Assembly: GCF_006335145.1 (NCBI RefSeq)
Contig: NZ_VDMN01000002.1
Location: forward strand, 186,001 to 250,000
Source: Aliirhizobium smilacinae
GTDB taxonomy: Bacteria; Pseudomonadota; Alphaproteobacteria; Rhizobiales; Rhizobiaceae
Direction of reading: 5' to 3'
Length of the DNA: 64,000 nt
The translations under genes were made by a program, and so were the position numbers. Positions 44,624 through 53,626 of this stretch are shown piece after piece. Each line of letters opens with the position of its first letter. Position 1 is the first letter of the stretch. The notes beneath the pieces are model-generated. The model was given only the letters and a program-made list of their open reading frames with translations, did not search any database and was not told where the DNA came from.

Positions 44624-45787
44624 TCAAAAAGTTGCGAGAGCCAGGTTCACCTTTTCCGCTATCTTCTGAAGGTCGGTATCATTGCAGCCCCGGGCAGTGA
44701 TGAACTGCGTACCCATCCGAAGCGCATGTTCGCCAGGCTTTATCGGATTTCTGCACGTGCCAACCAGAATTCCGGCTTTTTCCAATCCCTTCATCACCTG
44801 CAACGGGCTGAGATGCGCCGCGAGTGGCACAAGGATCTGGTGAGTAAACTGCTCGCCTTCGGTTGGTGCTAAAACCTCGACACCCCGTTCCCTCAACGCT
44901 TGCGCGAGAAGTCGCGAATTATGGCAAACCTTCGCGGCATAGGTTCTGGCACCTTCGCGCGTCTCCCGGAGTGTCACGAGGAACGGAGGCAGCTTGCCGG
45001 CATCGTAATTGGCGAGGAATTTCCGGTCGATGAAATCCGCCAGTCGTTCACCGTCCTCCCGATTTCGCCCTGCGATAATGCTGTGCGGTCGCCCCGCGAT
45101 CGTCTTGTAGGTCGAGCTGGTCATCACATCGACACCGATCGCAAGCGGATTGGGAAATGCTCCTCCAGCAATCAGACCCGAGACATGTGAGGCATCGAAA
45201 ACCGTTTTCGCGCCCACTTGCCTGGCCGCCTTGACGACCGGCTCCAAATCATCCGGCTTGATCATCACCGAGCGTCCAAGCATGACCATGGCGGGAGATG
45301 TTTTTCGGATCAGTGTTGCCGTCGCATCGGCATCGAGTCGGCATCGCTCCATATCGAAAGGCAGATCCTGGACCTCCAACCCGGCAAGGTCCGGCGTCCC
45401 GCCGCGCCGCTGGCTCAGATGCCCACCGTGGTCGGCAGAGGGCGCAAGCAGGAGATCACCCGGTTTGGTAAAGGCATGGAAAACCGCCATGTTGGCAATC
45501 GTACAGCTTGGCAGCCGCGGTTCCGCCCATTGGGAGGAAAACAGCGCGCAGATCTCTGACCTCACGGCGACTTCAAGCTGTGAGACGAGATCCGTCTCCG
45601 GCTGTTCCTTGTCAAAACTCGGCCCCATCGCCGGATAGGCGCTCAGTCCTGTCGCATAGGCATCCTGTGCCGCCTTGCTTGGCAGGTTTGCCCCTGCATA
45701 AAGCACGATCCGTTCGTGCGCCAACACGTCGGCTCGGTTCGCCGCAGCCTGCAGCAGCCCGTTTTCGTTCGAGACGTCAATATCCAT
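44624..45787 (-). CDS. serine hydroxymethyltransferase-like PLP enzyme (divergent)
   Basis: A 387-residue fold-type I PLP enzyme related to GlyA. The PLP-aspartate/His is in VFDASHVSGLIAGGAF (about 200), and the PLP lysine in MTSSTYKTIAGRPHSII (about 228), where GlyA has TTTTHKTLRGPRGG. It is shorter than normal GlyA (about 420-430) and lacks the exact GPRGG, so it is probably a specialised enzyme such as an alpha-methylserine-type transferase or an aldolase on a beta-hydroxy amino acid. The ATG used is two codons after an in-frame TTG. It follows the amino acid importer ATPase and likely acts on its substrate. Confidence 0.78.
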   Translation of the reverse strand: MDIDVSNENGLLQAAANRADVLAHERIVLYAGANLPSKAAQDAYATGLSAYPAMGPSFDKEQPETDLVSQLEVAVRSEICALFSSQWAEPRLPSCTIANMAVFHAFTKPGDLLLAPSADHGGHLSQRRGGTPDLAGLEVQDLPFDMERCRLDADATATLIRKTSPAMVMLGRSVMIKPDDLEPVVKAARQVGAKTVFDASHVSGLIAGGAFPNPLAIGVDVMTSSTYKTIAGRPHSIIAGRNREDGERLADFIDRKFLANYDAGKLPPFLVTLRETREGARTYAAKVCHNSRLLAQALRERGVEVLAPTEGEQFTHQILVPLAAHLSPLQVMKGLEKAGILVGTCRNPIKPGEHALRMGTQFITARGCNDTDLQKIAEKVNLALATF

Positions 45788-45806
45788 TTTCAAGCCAGTC
45801 TATCAG

Positions 45807-46541
45807 TCAGTGCACGAGGATCTTGGAAAGGAATTGCTGCGCCCGTTCGCTGCGCGGCTTGCCGAAGAACTCGTTCTTGTCGGCATCCTCAACGATTTCA
45901 CCGCGATCCATGAAGATCACCCGGTTCGCTACCTTGCGGGCAAAGCCCATCTCATGGGTGACGACCATCATCGTCATGCCGTCGCGAGCAAGCTCGACCA
46001 TCACGTCGAGCACCTCGTTGATCATTTCCGGATCGAGCGCCGATGTCGGCTCGTCGAACAGCATGGCGATCGGATCCATGGCAAGCGCTCTGGCGATTGC
46101 CACGCGCTGCTGCTGCCCACCGGAAAGCTGGCCCGGAAATTTTTCCGCATGGGCGGAAAGGCCGACCCGTTCCAGAAGTGCCGCCCCCTTTTCCAGCGCC
46201 GTGTCCCGCGGGCGCTTCAGCACCTTGATCTGCGCCAGTGCCAGGTTCTCGCGGATATTAAGATGCGGGAAAAGTTCAAAATGCTGGAACACCATACCGA
46301 CTTTTGCGCGCAGCAGCGGCAGATTTGTGGTCGGCGAAGAAACTGCGGTGCCGTCGACGGTAATGTTGCCGCTGTCTATCGGCTCCAGCCCGTTGATCGT
46401 TTTGATCAGCGTCGATTTGCCCGATCCGGATGGTCCGCAAACCACGACGACCTCGCCTTTTGAAACCGAGGTAGAGCAACCGGACAGGACCCGGAAATCT
46501 CCGTAGGTCTTGCTGACGTCTCGAAGTGTAATCATGCTCAT
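45807..46541 (-). CDS. polar amino acid ABC transporter ATPase (GlnQ/GltL type)
   Basis: A 244-residue ATPase. Walker [17 protein letters not shown] (about 32), signature LSGGQQQRVAIARALAMDP and Walker B IAMLFDEPTSALDPEM are the standard PAAT set; the C-terminus is FGKPRSERAQQFLSKIL. An alternative ATG lies two codons in. Follows the permease gene by 9 bases. Confidence 0.93.
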   Translation of the reverse strand: MSMITLRDVSKTYGDFRVLSGCSTSVSKGEVVVVCGPSGSGKSTLIKTINGLEPIDSGNITVDGTAVSSPTTNLPLLRAKVGMVFQHFELFPHLNIRENLALAQIKVLKRPRDTALEKGAALLERVGLSAHAEKFPGQLSGGQQQRVAIARALAMDPIAMLFDEPTSALDPEMINEVLDVMVELARDGMTMMVVTHEMGFARKVANRVIFMDRGEIVEDADKNEFFGKPRSERAQQFLSKILVH

Positions 46542-46550
46542 GGAGTGCCC

Positions 46551-47243
46551 CTAGCGGATGATCGCGACACGCTTCTGCAGCCGTTTGACTGCCTGCGATG
46601 CGATGAGGGAGATGACGAAATATACGAATGCGGCGAACACATACATTTCAAGCAGCCGGCCATCGCGCTGGGCGATCTTGGCAGCGGCACCGAGAAAGTC
46701 GGTGATCGACAGCACGTAGACGAGCGACGTGTCCTGAAAGAGGATGATGGTCTGGGTCAGGATCAACGGCAGCATGTTTCGCAGAGCTTGCGGCAGGATC
46801 ACGTAGATGAGTGCCTGCCGGTCGGTCATGCCGAGCGCGCTCGCGGCAAGTGTCTGCCCCCGCGGCAGGGACTGGATGCCCGAGCGCACGATCTCACAAA
46901 AATAGCAGGCTTCGAACAGGGTGAAAGTGATCACCGACGACCAGAACGGATCTACCCGAACCGGACTCGATGAGCCGGTCAACCACTGCGCCAGGAACGG
47001 CACCAGAAAATAGAACCAGAAGATGACCAGCACGAGCGGCAGGGAACGCAGGAGATTCACATAGCCGCCCGCGATGCCTGATAGAATTCGATTGTCGGAC
47101 GACCTCATCACCGCAAGCAGCGTGCCGAATATCATTCCGCCGATCGTGGCGAAAAGAGTCAAAGTCAACGTGAACGTCATGCCTGTCAGGAACAGGTAGG
47201 GAAGCGCGTTGACTATGGTCTGAAAATCGAAACCGGACAGCAT
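46551..47243 (-). CDS. polar amino acid ABC transporter permease 2 (GltK/HisM type)
   Basis: A 230-residue inner-membrane permease starting MLSGFDFQTIVNALPYLFLTG. The core has RSLPLVLVIFWFYFLVPF and the loop SLPRGQTLAASALGMTDRQALIYVILPQALRNMLP, the EAA motif of the family. The ATG is next to the stop of the other permease (TGACATG), so coupling is tight. Confidence 0.92.
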   Translation of the reverse strand: MLSGFDFQTIVNALPYLFLTGMTFTLTLTLFATIGGMIFGTLLAVMRSSDNRILSGIAGGYVNLLRSLPLVLVIFWFYFLVPFLAQWLTGSSSPVRVDPFWSSVITFTLFEACYFCEIVRSGIQSLPRGQTLAASALGMTDRQALIYVILPQALRNMLPLILTQTIILFQDTSLVYVLSITDFLGAAAKIAQRDGRLLEMYVFAAFVYFVISLIASQAVKRLQKRVAIIR

Positions 47244-47244
47244 G

Positions 47245-47991
47245 TCAGCGCCCCCTTCCCGCAACGCGATTGCCGAGCCCCGGAATGACCGCAGACTTTT
47301 CAACCGCGCGCATGGCAAACACGATGACCATATTGAGCGCCAGATAAAGCACAGTCGCGGCGGCGAAAGCCTCGAAGACCTGAAACGTGTTTTCCTGCAT
47401 CGCCCGGGCAGTCCCTGTCAGCTCGACCAAGCCGATCGCGATGCCGACCGACGTGTTCTTTGTGCAGCTGAGGAATTCCGACGTGATCGCCGGAACGACG
47501 ATGCGATAGGCAACTGGCAGAAGCACATAACGATAGGTTTGCGGCAAGGTCAGGCCGAGCGCCTGCCCCGCCATCTTTTGCCCCCTGGAGAGGCTCAAGA
47601 GCCCGGCGCGAACGACTTCGGCCATGCGGGCCGCGTGATAGAAGCCGAGACAGACCGCTGCCGTATAAAACTGGGCATTGGGCAACTGTTTCAGCCACAT
47701 GCCTGCATCACGCGGCAGTATTTCCGGCAGCACGAAATACCACAGGAACATCTGCACCAGCAGCGGAATGTTGCGAAAGATTTCGACGAATATCGTGCCG
47801 GCCCTTTGCATCCAGCCAATTGGCGCGGTACGCGCCACGCCGACAATGGAGCCGAGCACCAGCGCAATGGCGAACGCAACTATCGCGGTCGCTGCGGTCC
47901 AGCCAAGCCCCCAGAAGAGCGTCGTGAGGTATGTATTGGTGCCATCGAGCGAAGGCTCGAAAAAGATCCACCAATTCCAGTGATAATTCAT
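47245..47991 (-). CDS. polar amino acid ABC transporter permease 1 (GltJ/HisQ type)
   Basis: A 248-residue inner-membrane permease starting MNYHWNWWIFFEPSLDGTNTYL. Core FRNIPLLVQMFLWYFVLPEILP and EAA loop SLSRGQKMAGQALGLTLPQTYRYVLLPVAYRIVVPAIT are typical of the GltJ type. It is separated from the binding-protein gene by a hairpin. Confidence 0.92.
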   Translation of the reverse strand: MNYHWNWWIFFEPSLDGTNTYLTTLFWGLGWTAATAIVAFAIALVLGSIVGVARTAPIGWMQRAGTIFVEIFRNIPLLVQMFLWYFVLPEILPRDAGMWLKQLPNAQFYTAAVCLGFYHAARMAEVVRAGLLSLSRGQKMAGQALGLTLPQTYRYVLLPVAYRIVVPAITSEFLSCTKNTSVGIAIGLVELTGTARAMQENTFQVFEAFAAATVLYLALNMVIVFAMRAVEKSAVIPGLGNRVAGRGR

Positions 47992-48020
47992 CAGGGTGTC
48001 CGTCGAATGCGAGATACTCC

Positions 48021-48057
48021 CGATCGCGGTTTCGGCTTCAGCCGATAATCGCGACCG
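48021..48057 (-). promoter_or_regulatory. intercistronic hairpin after the amino acid binding-protein gene
   Basis: An outer 10-bp stem (CGATCGCGGT with ATCGCGACCG, two G-U pairs on the mRNA) encloses a second stem CGGC/GCCG with a 4-base loop. It starts 16 bases after the binding-protein stop. It fits the same pattern as the hairpins at 10545 and 26518. Confidence 0.6.
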
Positions 48058-48072
48058 AGAGAATACAAAAGG

Positions 48073-48981
48073 TCAGCGATAGAGATCCGGGTTCGGATCG
48101 TCGGTCGGATTGGCAATGACCTTCTTCAGCTGGGCCGACATCGGGAAGTTCATGTTGATGCCCTTCGGTGGGATAGGCTGGGTGAACCACTTTTCGTAGA
48201 TGCCGTTAATCTCGCCGCTCTTGTAAAGCCCCTCGATCGTGCCGTTGACCAATGACTTGAAGCCGTCATCGTCGCGGCGAAGCATGACGCCGTAAGGCTC
48301 GACCGAAAGCGGATCTGCGGACATCTGGTAGTCTTGCGGAGACTTGGATGTGGCAGCAGCACCGGCAATCGACACGTCATCGAAAATCAGTGCCACGGCG
48401 CGGTCGGTCTCAAGCGTCAGCATGCCTTCAGCCAGATCCTTGGCCGACAGAATGTTCAGACCGAGGCTGTCGGCGGTATTGGCCGCGTTGATCAGCTTCA
48501 CGCTCGTGGTGCCGGCAAGCGTCACCACCGTCTTGCCCTTGGCATCGGACATCGAGGCGATCGGCGCGCTTTTTTTCGACAGGATTCGGATGCCGGCGAC
48601 GAAGTTCGTCGTCGAGAAGGTTACCTGCTTCTGGCGATCGGCATTATTGGTCGTCGTGCCGCATTCCATATCGATGGTGCCGTTGACCAGAAGCGGGATG
48701 CGGGTCGTGCCCGTCACGGCCATATAGCTGACCTTCAGATCCGGCTTGCCGAGCTTCGCCTTCACCGCATCGACCACGCGCGCGCAGACTTCCATCGCAT
48801 AACCGATCGGCTTCTGCTGGTCGTCGTAATAGGAAAACGGTACTGCGCCATCACGATGACCGACGGTGATTTCACCGCGCTCCGCAATTTTTGCAAGAGT
48901 GGCACTTTCTTCGGCAGCATGCGCAGGCAATGCGGCAAGCACCAGCGTCAGCAGCGGAGCTGCGAGCAGTTTCAGCTTCAT
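48073..48981 (-). CDS. polar amino acid ABC transporter binding protein (GltI-like)
   Basis: A 302-residue periplasmic binding protein. Signal peptide MKLKLLAAPLLTLVLAALPAHA (about 22), then the family 3 pattern GEITVGHRDGAVPFSYYDDQQKPIGYAMEVCARVVDAV. DMECGTTTNNADRQKQVTFSTTNF (about 118) is typical of glutamate/aspartate binding proteins of the GltI type. GGGGAA lies before the chosen ATG; the longer upstream frame lacks a signal peptide. A promoter region of about 190 bp lies between it and the GntR stop. Confidence 0.92.
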   Translation of the reverse strand: MKLKLLAAPLLTLVLAALPAHAAEESATLAKIAERGEITVGHRDGAVPFSYYDDQQKPIGYAMEVCARVVDAVKAKLGKPDLKVSYMAVTGTTRIPLLVNGTIDMECGTTTNNADRQKQVTFSTTNFVAGIRILSKKSAPIASMSDAKGKTVVTLAGTTSVKLINAANTADSLGLNILSAKDLAEGMLTLETDRAVALIFDDVSIAGAAATSKSPQDYQMSADPLSVEPYGVMLRRDDDGFKSLVNGTIEGLYKSGEINGIYEKWFTQPIPPKGINMNFPMSAQLKKVIANPTDDPNPDLYR

Positions 48982-49171
48982 GAATGTTCCCCGGTTTATT
49001 GGCCCATTTGCCAGGCGGCAGATGAGGAGATCAGTGACAAGAGCCGCATGCTTGGCCACGCAACTTCACCCGTCAACCAAAAACGGAATAATGAATTATA
49101 AATTTATTTTTTCGATCAAAGTATCAGCAGAAAATATAGAATTGCCCTAATCATAGGCGGCGATCGCCTGT

Positions 49172-49948
49172 TTAGGCATCAATTTCTAAGGTGCTCTTTT
49201 GCCCTTTGAGATCATCTACGGAATGACGTACGGCCTCAGCTGTGTTCAACACATGCTGCTTCATGATCGCCGAAAGACGTGTCTTGTCGCGTGCACTGAG
49301 CGCATCCAGCATCTCATCGTGATCATCAAGCGCCTGTTTCCAGTCTTGCGGAAGCTGGCGCATCGTATGGCGAATATTACGGATTTTGAGTTCCATGTTG
49401 CGGTAGAGCACAAGCAGCGCCGCATTGCCCGACGCATCAAAGATCGCCATGTGGATGGCGCGATTGAGTGTGGCATATTCCAGCCGGTCGGATTGCTCAA
49501 AGGCGATCAACATCCGCCCATGCATCTGCCGGATTTCTGCGACCTGGGCATCGGTGATCCTGTCGCATGCAAGTTCGCCAGCAAGCGCCTCCATGGCAGC
49601 AATGATCGGGAAAAGCTCGACCAGCTCTTCTTCGCCGAGAATGGCGACCCTGGCACCTCTCTGCGGCAAAAGCTCAAGCATTCCTTCGGCAGCAAGCGCC
49701 TTGAGAGCCTCCCTCAACGGGGTACGGGAAATATCGAACCTGTCGCATAGCTCCTTTTCCGGGACCTTTTGGCCCGGCTCCAGATGCCCGTCTACGATCA
49801 TCTCCCGGATGGCATCGACAATCTCGCTATGTAACGTGCGTCGCACGCTTGTGACCCCAGAGATCAAACTTGGCTCCCATCGATTCTGTAAGCGACAGCT
49901 AGTCTCAACCAAGCGAATTGTCATCCAATAAACTAGTAAAAGCGTCAC
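49172..49948 (-). CDS. GntR-family regulator, FCD subgroup
   Basis: About 258 residues; start uncertain (GTG at 49948 after GAGG, or ATG at 49924). Winged helix (about 35-100): RTLHSEIVDAIREMIVDG, LEPGQKVPEKELCDRFDISRTPLREALKALAAEGML. FCD domain (about 110-240) with RAIHMAIFDASGN and WKQALDDHDEMLDALSARDKTRL. It lies just upstream of the amino acid importer operon on the same strand and probably controls it (inference). Confidence 0.87.
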   Translation of the reverse strand: MTLLLVYWMTIRLVETSCRLQNRWEPSLISGVTSVRRTLHSEIVDAIREMIVDGHLEPGQKVPEKELCDRFDISRTPLREALKALAAEGMLELLPQRGARVAILGEEELVELFPIIAAMEALAGELACDRITDAQVAEIRQMHGRMLIAFEQSDRLEYATLNRAIHMAIFDASGNAALLVLYRNMELKIRNIRHTMRQLPQDWKQALDDHDEMLDALSARDKTRLSAIMKQHVLNTAEAVRHSVDDLKGQKSTLEIDA

Positions 49949-50375
49949 CGCCGCCTCGCCAATATGGACTTAAGCGAGACCAGAAGCACTAGATTGACAC
50001 GAAAAAACCTGCGGATGCTACGCCCACCCCAGCGCGGTTGTGGTCGCACAGGATAAGGCTTTGTTTTTTGTAATCCTGTTAATGCGACGCTCCTCCTTTG
50101 CAAATGGCGCCGTAACATAAACTACTGATATTTTATAGGTTTCATCCATATTCTGCTTTGGCAGAACTGCATTCTGTCGAACGGTTACGCAACACACAAT
50201 CGGGCTAAAATGACCGCCAGGATGCAAGGCGTTGGTGAATGGAAACCTGTTCAAATGCCAGCGACACACAATCAAGCTTATCAAAAGCGGCATGCTTAAA
50301 TTGGAACACACCTGCGATCCGCATGTCCCCATTTTGTGTAACTTCATTGCAATGTTTGGTGTGTAGCGTCGAGCA
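49949..50375. other. 427-bp divergent intergenic region
   Basis: No gene recognised. It separates the GntR gene from the diguanylate cyclase and must hold both promoters. One small hairpin (TTCTGC, 4 bases, GCAGAA) lies at 50151-50166. Base composition is more AT-rich than the flanking genes. Confidence 0.55.
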
Positions 50376-52064
50376 ATGTTGTGGGACAGTCTCCGAAAAG
50401 CGTTTTTGATAACCGTATTGGGTCTTGTGGTACTGGCATCTCTGGTTGCCAATCCCCTACACGCGGATGAATCTCTGGATATTCGCAGCTCCTGCTCGGC
50501 GTCCAGCGACTTGTCGGCCAACCTTGTCACCATTGTCCAGTCGCCCGCGCGCTGGATTTGCGGAGACCAGGCCTATTCACTTGAAGACGAACGAGCGTTG
50601 CTGCGCTTTGACATCGGCCACGATGATGCGCTGCCCCGATATCTCTTCTCCAGACGAAGTGCGCTTGAATCCATTCATCTTCTAGCAATAGACAGGGATG
50701 GCGCCATACGCCAAACCTCCTTCACCGCGGGTGAACTGGCAAGTTCTCTGCGTGGCGGATATTTCAAGGCTTCTCTGCCGAACATTACGCGCGACACACG
50801 GCAGGTCGTCGTCGCGTTCGATTTGCCAAGCCACCGAATGACGCTGGAAAGAGCTTATCTGTCACCGTCAGACCTTCCTCTTGGCCCAGACCTTCTACGA
50901 TCACTCCTGCTCTTGGCCATACTTGCCGGCATGCTGTCCATGCCGCTCATTTTCAACGCGGCCTTCTACCGGGTACTGCACGAGTCATTCGTGATCTGGC
51001 ATTCCACCCTAACGATCTCGTTGCTGCTGACGATCGTGGTCTCATCGGGACTTGCCGTCGTTCTCTTTGATCCGCCCGCAATGACATTGAGCTGGATGAC
51101 GACGGTTATTTTCGGACTGACCGTCGCTTCGGGCGCGATGTTTACCTATAGCTTCATCGAACCGGGTCGCCTGCATCCCTTGCTTCGGCGGGCACTGCTT
51201 TATTGCGCCGCCTGGGCAATGTTCCTAAGTACGTTTCACGCAATATTTCCTTTCGTCGCGCGCCCCATCCAGTCGACGCTGTACACAGCGGCTTTTGCGC
51301 CGGTTCTCGGCATTTTCATCCTGTCCGTCGCCGACGCATTGCGGCGTGGAAGTCGTGCGGCAAAATTCCAGGCAGTCGGATATATACCGGTCATAGTGGC
51401 CGGATCAGTGCGCTTGATCACGGGCGTGATTCCGTGGCTGGAGAGCAATGATGCAATGCTGCTCTTCTATGTGGGTTGCGTATGCGAAGTCCTGTTCACC
51501 ACTCTCGGCGTGGCGGACCGCTTCATGACGATGAAGCGCCAGAGGGACAGCGCACGCTTCGAGGCGGATATGTTCGAACGCCTGTCGGAATCCGATGCAC
51601 TGACGGGGCTGCTCAACCGGCGAGCACTTGAGCGGAATTTTGAAACATATTGCGCTGAAGGTTATCGCGCGCTTGCGGTACTGGACCTCGATCACTTCAA
51701 GGCAATCAATGACGTTTACGGCCACGGAGTTGGTGACGAAGTACTGAAAGCAGTTGCCGAAACTATTCAGGCCGACTCCCAGATTCATGCGTTCCGCTTG
51801 GGTGGCGAAGAATTCGTACTGCTTGTTCGCGGCGAGGATGCCCAGTTGCGTGCCGAACGTCGACGCCAGGCGATCACTGCCGCTGTCGCGGACGCATTGC
51901 CAGGCCTTGGGCAACAGGTAACCGCCAGCATGGGCATGACGAATGCGCCGGCGAATGTGGGCGCGGGTTTTGCAGAGCTTTACAGACAGGCAGACAGATT
52001 GCTTTACGATGCCAAGCTCGCCGGCCGAAATCGAACAAAAGCGATGCTATCACAGGGCGCTTAG
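50376..52064 (+). CDS. membrane-bound GGDEF diguanylate cyclase with 7TMR-DISM-like sensor
   Basis: A 562-residue inner-membrane enzyme that makes c-di-GMP. A signal/anchor helix (residues 8-26) leads to a periplasmic DISM-like domain (about 35-165), then about seven membrane helices between 170 and 370, then a GGDEF domain (about 395-560). Its active site reads RLGGEEFVLLV (GGEEF, active form), preceded by DALTGLLNRRALER and DLDHFKAINDVYGHGVGDEVL. I see no RxxD inhibitory site before the motif. It stands alone with its own promoter. Confidence 0.9.
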   Translation: MLWDSLRKAFLITVLGLVVLASLVANPLHADESLDIRSSCSASSDLSANLVTIVQSPARWICGDQAYSLEDERALLRFDIGHDDALPRYLFSRRSALESIHLLAIDRDGAIRQTSFTAGELASSLRGGYFKASLPNITRDTRQVVVAFDLPSHRMTLERAYLSPSDLPLGPDLLRSLLLLAILAGMLSMPLIFNAAFYRVLHESFVIWHSTLTISLLLTIVVSSGLAVVLFDPPAMTLSWMTTVIFGLTVASGAMFTYSFIEPGRLHPLLRRALLYCAAWAMFLSTFHAIFPFVARPIQSTLYTAAFAPVLGIFILSVADALRRGSRAAKFQAVGYIPVIVAGSVRLITGVIPWLESNDAMLLFYVGCVCEVLFTTLGVADRFMTMKRQRDSARFEADMFERLSESDALTGLLNRRALERNFETYCAEGYRALAVLDLDHFKAINDVYGHGVGDEVLKAVAETIQADSQIHAFRLGGEEFVLLVRGEDAQLRAERRRQAITAAVADALPGLGQQVTASMGMTNAPANVGAGFAELYRQADRLLYDAKLAGRNRTKAMLSQGA

Positions 52065-52284
52065 GATTGTAAAACACGAAGGCACTGGCGCATTGAGGAC
52101 AAATAGCAACTTCAAGGATCGGCAGGGACCGGGAAGCTGAAAGCATATGATGTCACCCGCGATTATCGCGGCAGCAGCCGAGACCGGTCATCTTACAGAT
52201 GTGCGACGCTTTCGAATCGATGACATGCAACCTTTTACAATCCTGAAATCAAACATCTAAACCACGGGCCAAACGATCCTTCTG

Positions 52285-52309
52285 GAACTATTAGGTCAGG
52301 GCAGCGTTG
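52285..52309 (+). promoter_or_regulatory. EcfG (general stress sigma factor)-type promoter
   Basis: GGAAC at 52285-52289 and CGTT at 52306-52309, separated by exactly 16 bases, match the alphaproteobacterial EcfG consensus GGAAC-N16/17-CGTT. It lies 41 bases before the start of the small membrane protein gene, a good distance for a promoter. Confidence 0.7.
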
Positions 52310-52349
52310 CTCGATCCTAACCATAACAGTTCAACAAGGAGGCACTCCA

Positions 52350-52427
52350 ATGGGTCGTGGCATTCTACTCTGGCTGCTGGGCGTACCGCTGCCGATCATC
52401 ATCCTTCTCGCGATTTTCGTACGATAG
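52350..52427 (+). CDS. 25-residue single-helix membrane protein
   Basis: MGRGILLWLLGVPLPIIILL followed by AIFVR: 25 residues, nearly all membrane helix. A perfect AAGGAGG ribosome site lies 7 bases before the ATG, and the next gene begins two bases after its stop. Similar very small proteins are common in rhizobia behind stress promoters. Function unknown; membrane insertion is inferred. Confidence 0.75.
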   Translation: MGRGILLWLLGVPLPIIILLAIFVR

Positions 52428-52429
52428 GA

Positions 52430-53335
52430 ATGGCGATGTCCCTTTCCAGCACAACAGGCGTAACGCCTATTGAATCTTCACAGACGGCCTTATCCTGGGG
52501 GCCGATCATCGGAGGCGCGATCGCCGCAACTGGCGTCACCTTGATCCTTTTGCTTCTCGGTTCAGGGCTCGGGCTGACGATGGTCTCGCCATGGTCAGGA
52601 GAAAGCAGTTCAGCGACCGCTATCGGGGTTACCGCTGCGATCTGGCTGGTCGCCGTGCAGTGGCTCTCGTCGGCACTCGGTGGATATCTGACCGGCAGGC
52701 TTCGGACGAAATGGGCCGCGGTCCACAGCGATGAAGTGTTCTTCCGCGACACCGCGCACGGTTTCCTGAGCTGGGCTTTGGCGACAGTATTAGTTGTTGG
52801 CGTACTGGCGTCGTCGCTGACATCACTTGCGGGTGCGGGCGCGAGCGCCGTCGGATCTGCAGCAACAGCGGCCGGAACCGTTTCTGCAGCGTCGTCATCA
52901 GGTGGCACGGATCTGTCGACGTCCTATTTCACGGACGCCTTGTTGAGACCGGAACGGGTCACAGGCGAAGCCAGAGGCAACGATGGTGCAGCCACGGCCG
53001 AAGTTTCGCGTATCCTTATTCAGGGAGCAGCCAAGGGAGAAGTCCCGGATTCCGATCGCACCTATATCGCAAGCATTGTCTCCGCTCGCACTGGCTTGAA
53101 TGAGGCCGATGCCCGCGCAAGAGTGGACAACGTTCTCGGTCAGGTCGAAGAGGCAAAAGTTGCCGCGCAAAAGGTTGCCGATACCGCCAGGAAGACCGCT
53201 GCGACAACCGCGCTGGTTGGAGCAATATCCTTGCTCGTAGGCGCGTTCATCGCATCTGCTGCGGCTGCACTTGGTGGCCGACAACGTGACGAAGAGGAAG
53301 ATCTTCTTCTGGTTGCCAATCGGCCGCTTGGCTGA
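52430..53335 (+). CDS. conserved membrane protein of the 'PhnA-like' rhizobial family
   Basis: A 301-residue protein starting MAMSLSSTTGVTPIE (a second ATG lies two codons in). The N-half has membrane helices in WGPIIGGAIAATGVTLILLLLGSGLGL and AIGVTAAIWLVAVQWLSSALGGYLTGRL; another helix near 125 (LSWALATVLVVGVLASSLTSLAG) and one near the end (TTALVGAISLLVGAFIASAAAAL). Glycine-rich helices and RLRTKWAAVHSDEVFFRD are characteristic of this family, function unknown. It shares the EcfG-like promoter with the small gene. Confidence 0.78.
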   Translation: MAMSLSSTTGVTPIESSQTALSWGPIIGGAIAATGVTLILLLLGSGLGLTMVSPWSGESSSATAIGVTAAIWLVAVQWLSSALGGYLTGRLRTKWAAVHSDEVFFRDTAHGFLSWALATVLVVGVLASSLTSLAGAGASAVGSAATAAGTVSAASSSGGTDLSTSYFTDALLRPERVTGEARGNDGAATAEVSRILIQGAAKGEVPDSDRTYIASIVSARTGLNEADARARVDNVLGQVEEAKVAAQKVADTARKTAATTALVGAISLLVGAFIASAAAALGGRQRDEEEDLLLVANRPLG

Positions 53336-53344
53336 CAAACTCTT

Positions 53345-53370
53345 CGGGACGGCTTGGGTGAGGCGTCCCG
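53345..53370 (+). terminator. likely terminator after the PhnA-like gene
   Basis: CGGGACG and CGTCCCG form a 7-bp GC-rich stem around a 12-base loop, followed by TTTAT, 9 bases past the stop codon. Confidence 0.6.
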
Positions 53371-53467
53371 TTTATCTATGATGGTCTCGTCGGTTCGGCT
53401 TTGGGACTTGATCTGAAACGACCATCTTGGCTGCCATCGAACTTGCTTTCCTTCCTTTGCCCCTAGC

Positions 53468-53626
53468 TTAGGCGCCGTCAGGCAATACCCGGTCGAGCAG
53501 TGCGAATTTGGCTTTTAAATTATGTACCGTGTTCAGCACGGTCGCCGCATCCGAATCCCGATTTTCCAGCGCCCGAATGATGTCGAGATGATCCCTCTCA
53601 ACGCCGACGTGACCTCGAATGAGACC
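53468..53626 (-). pseudogene. C-terminal remnant of a GntR/FCD regulator
   Basis: About 52 residues ending in a normal stop: HVGVERDHLDIIRALENRD then SDAATVLNTVHNLKAKFALL. This is the last helix pair of an FCD domain (the H-x-x-I-x-x-AL-x-x-RD pattern). A stop codon directly precedes the fragment and no winged helix is nearby, so it cannot be a full gene. Confidence 0.7.

Noticed and set aside
50018..50533. A 171-codon open frame on the minus strand
   Set aside because: Overlaps the start of the diguanylate cyclase antisense, lacks a ribosome site and shows no recognisable family.
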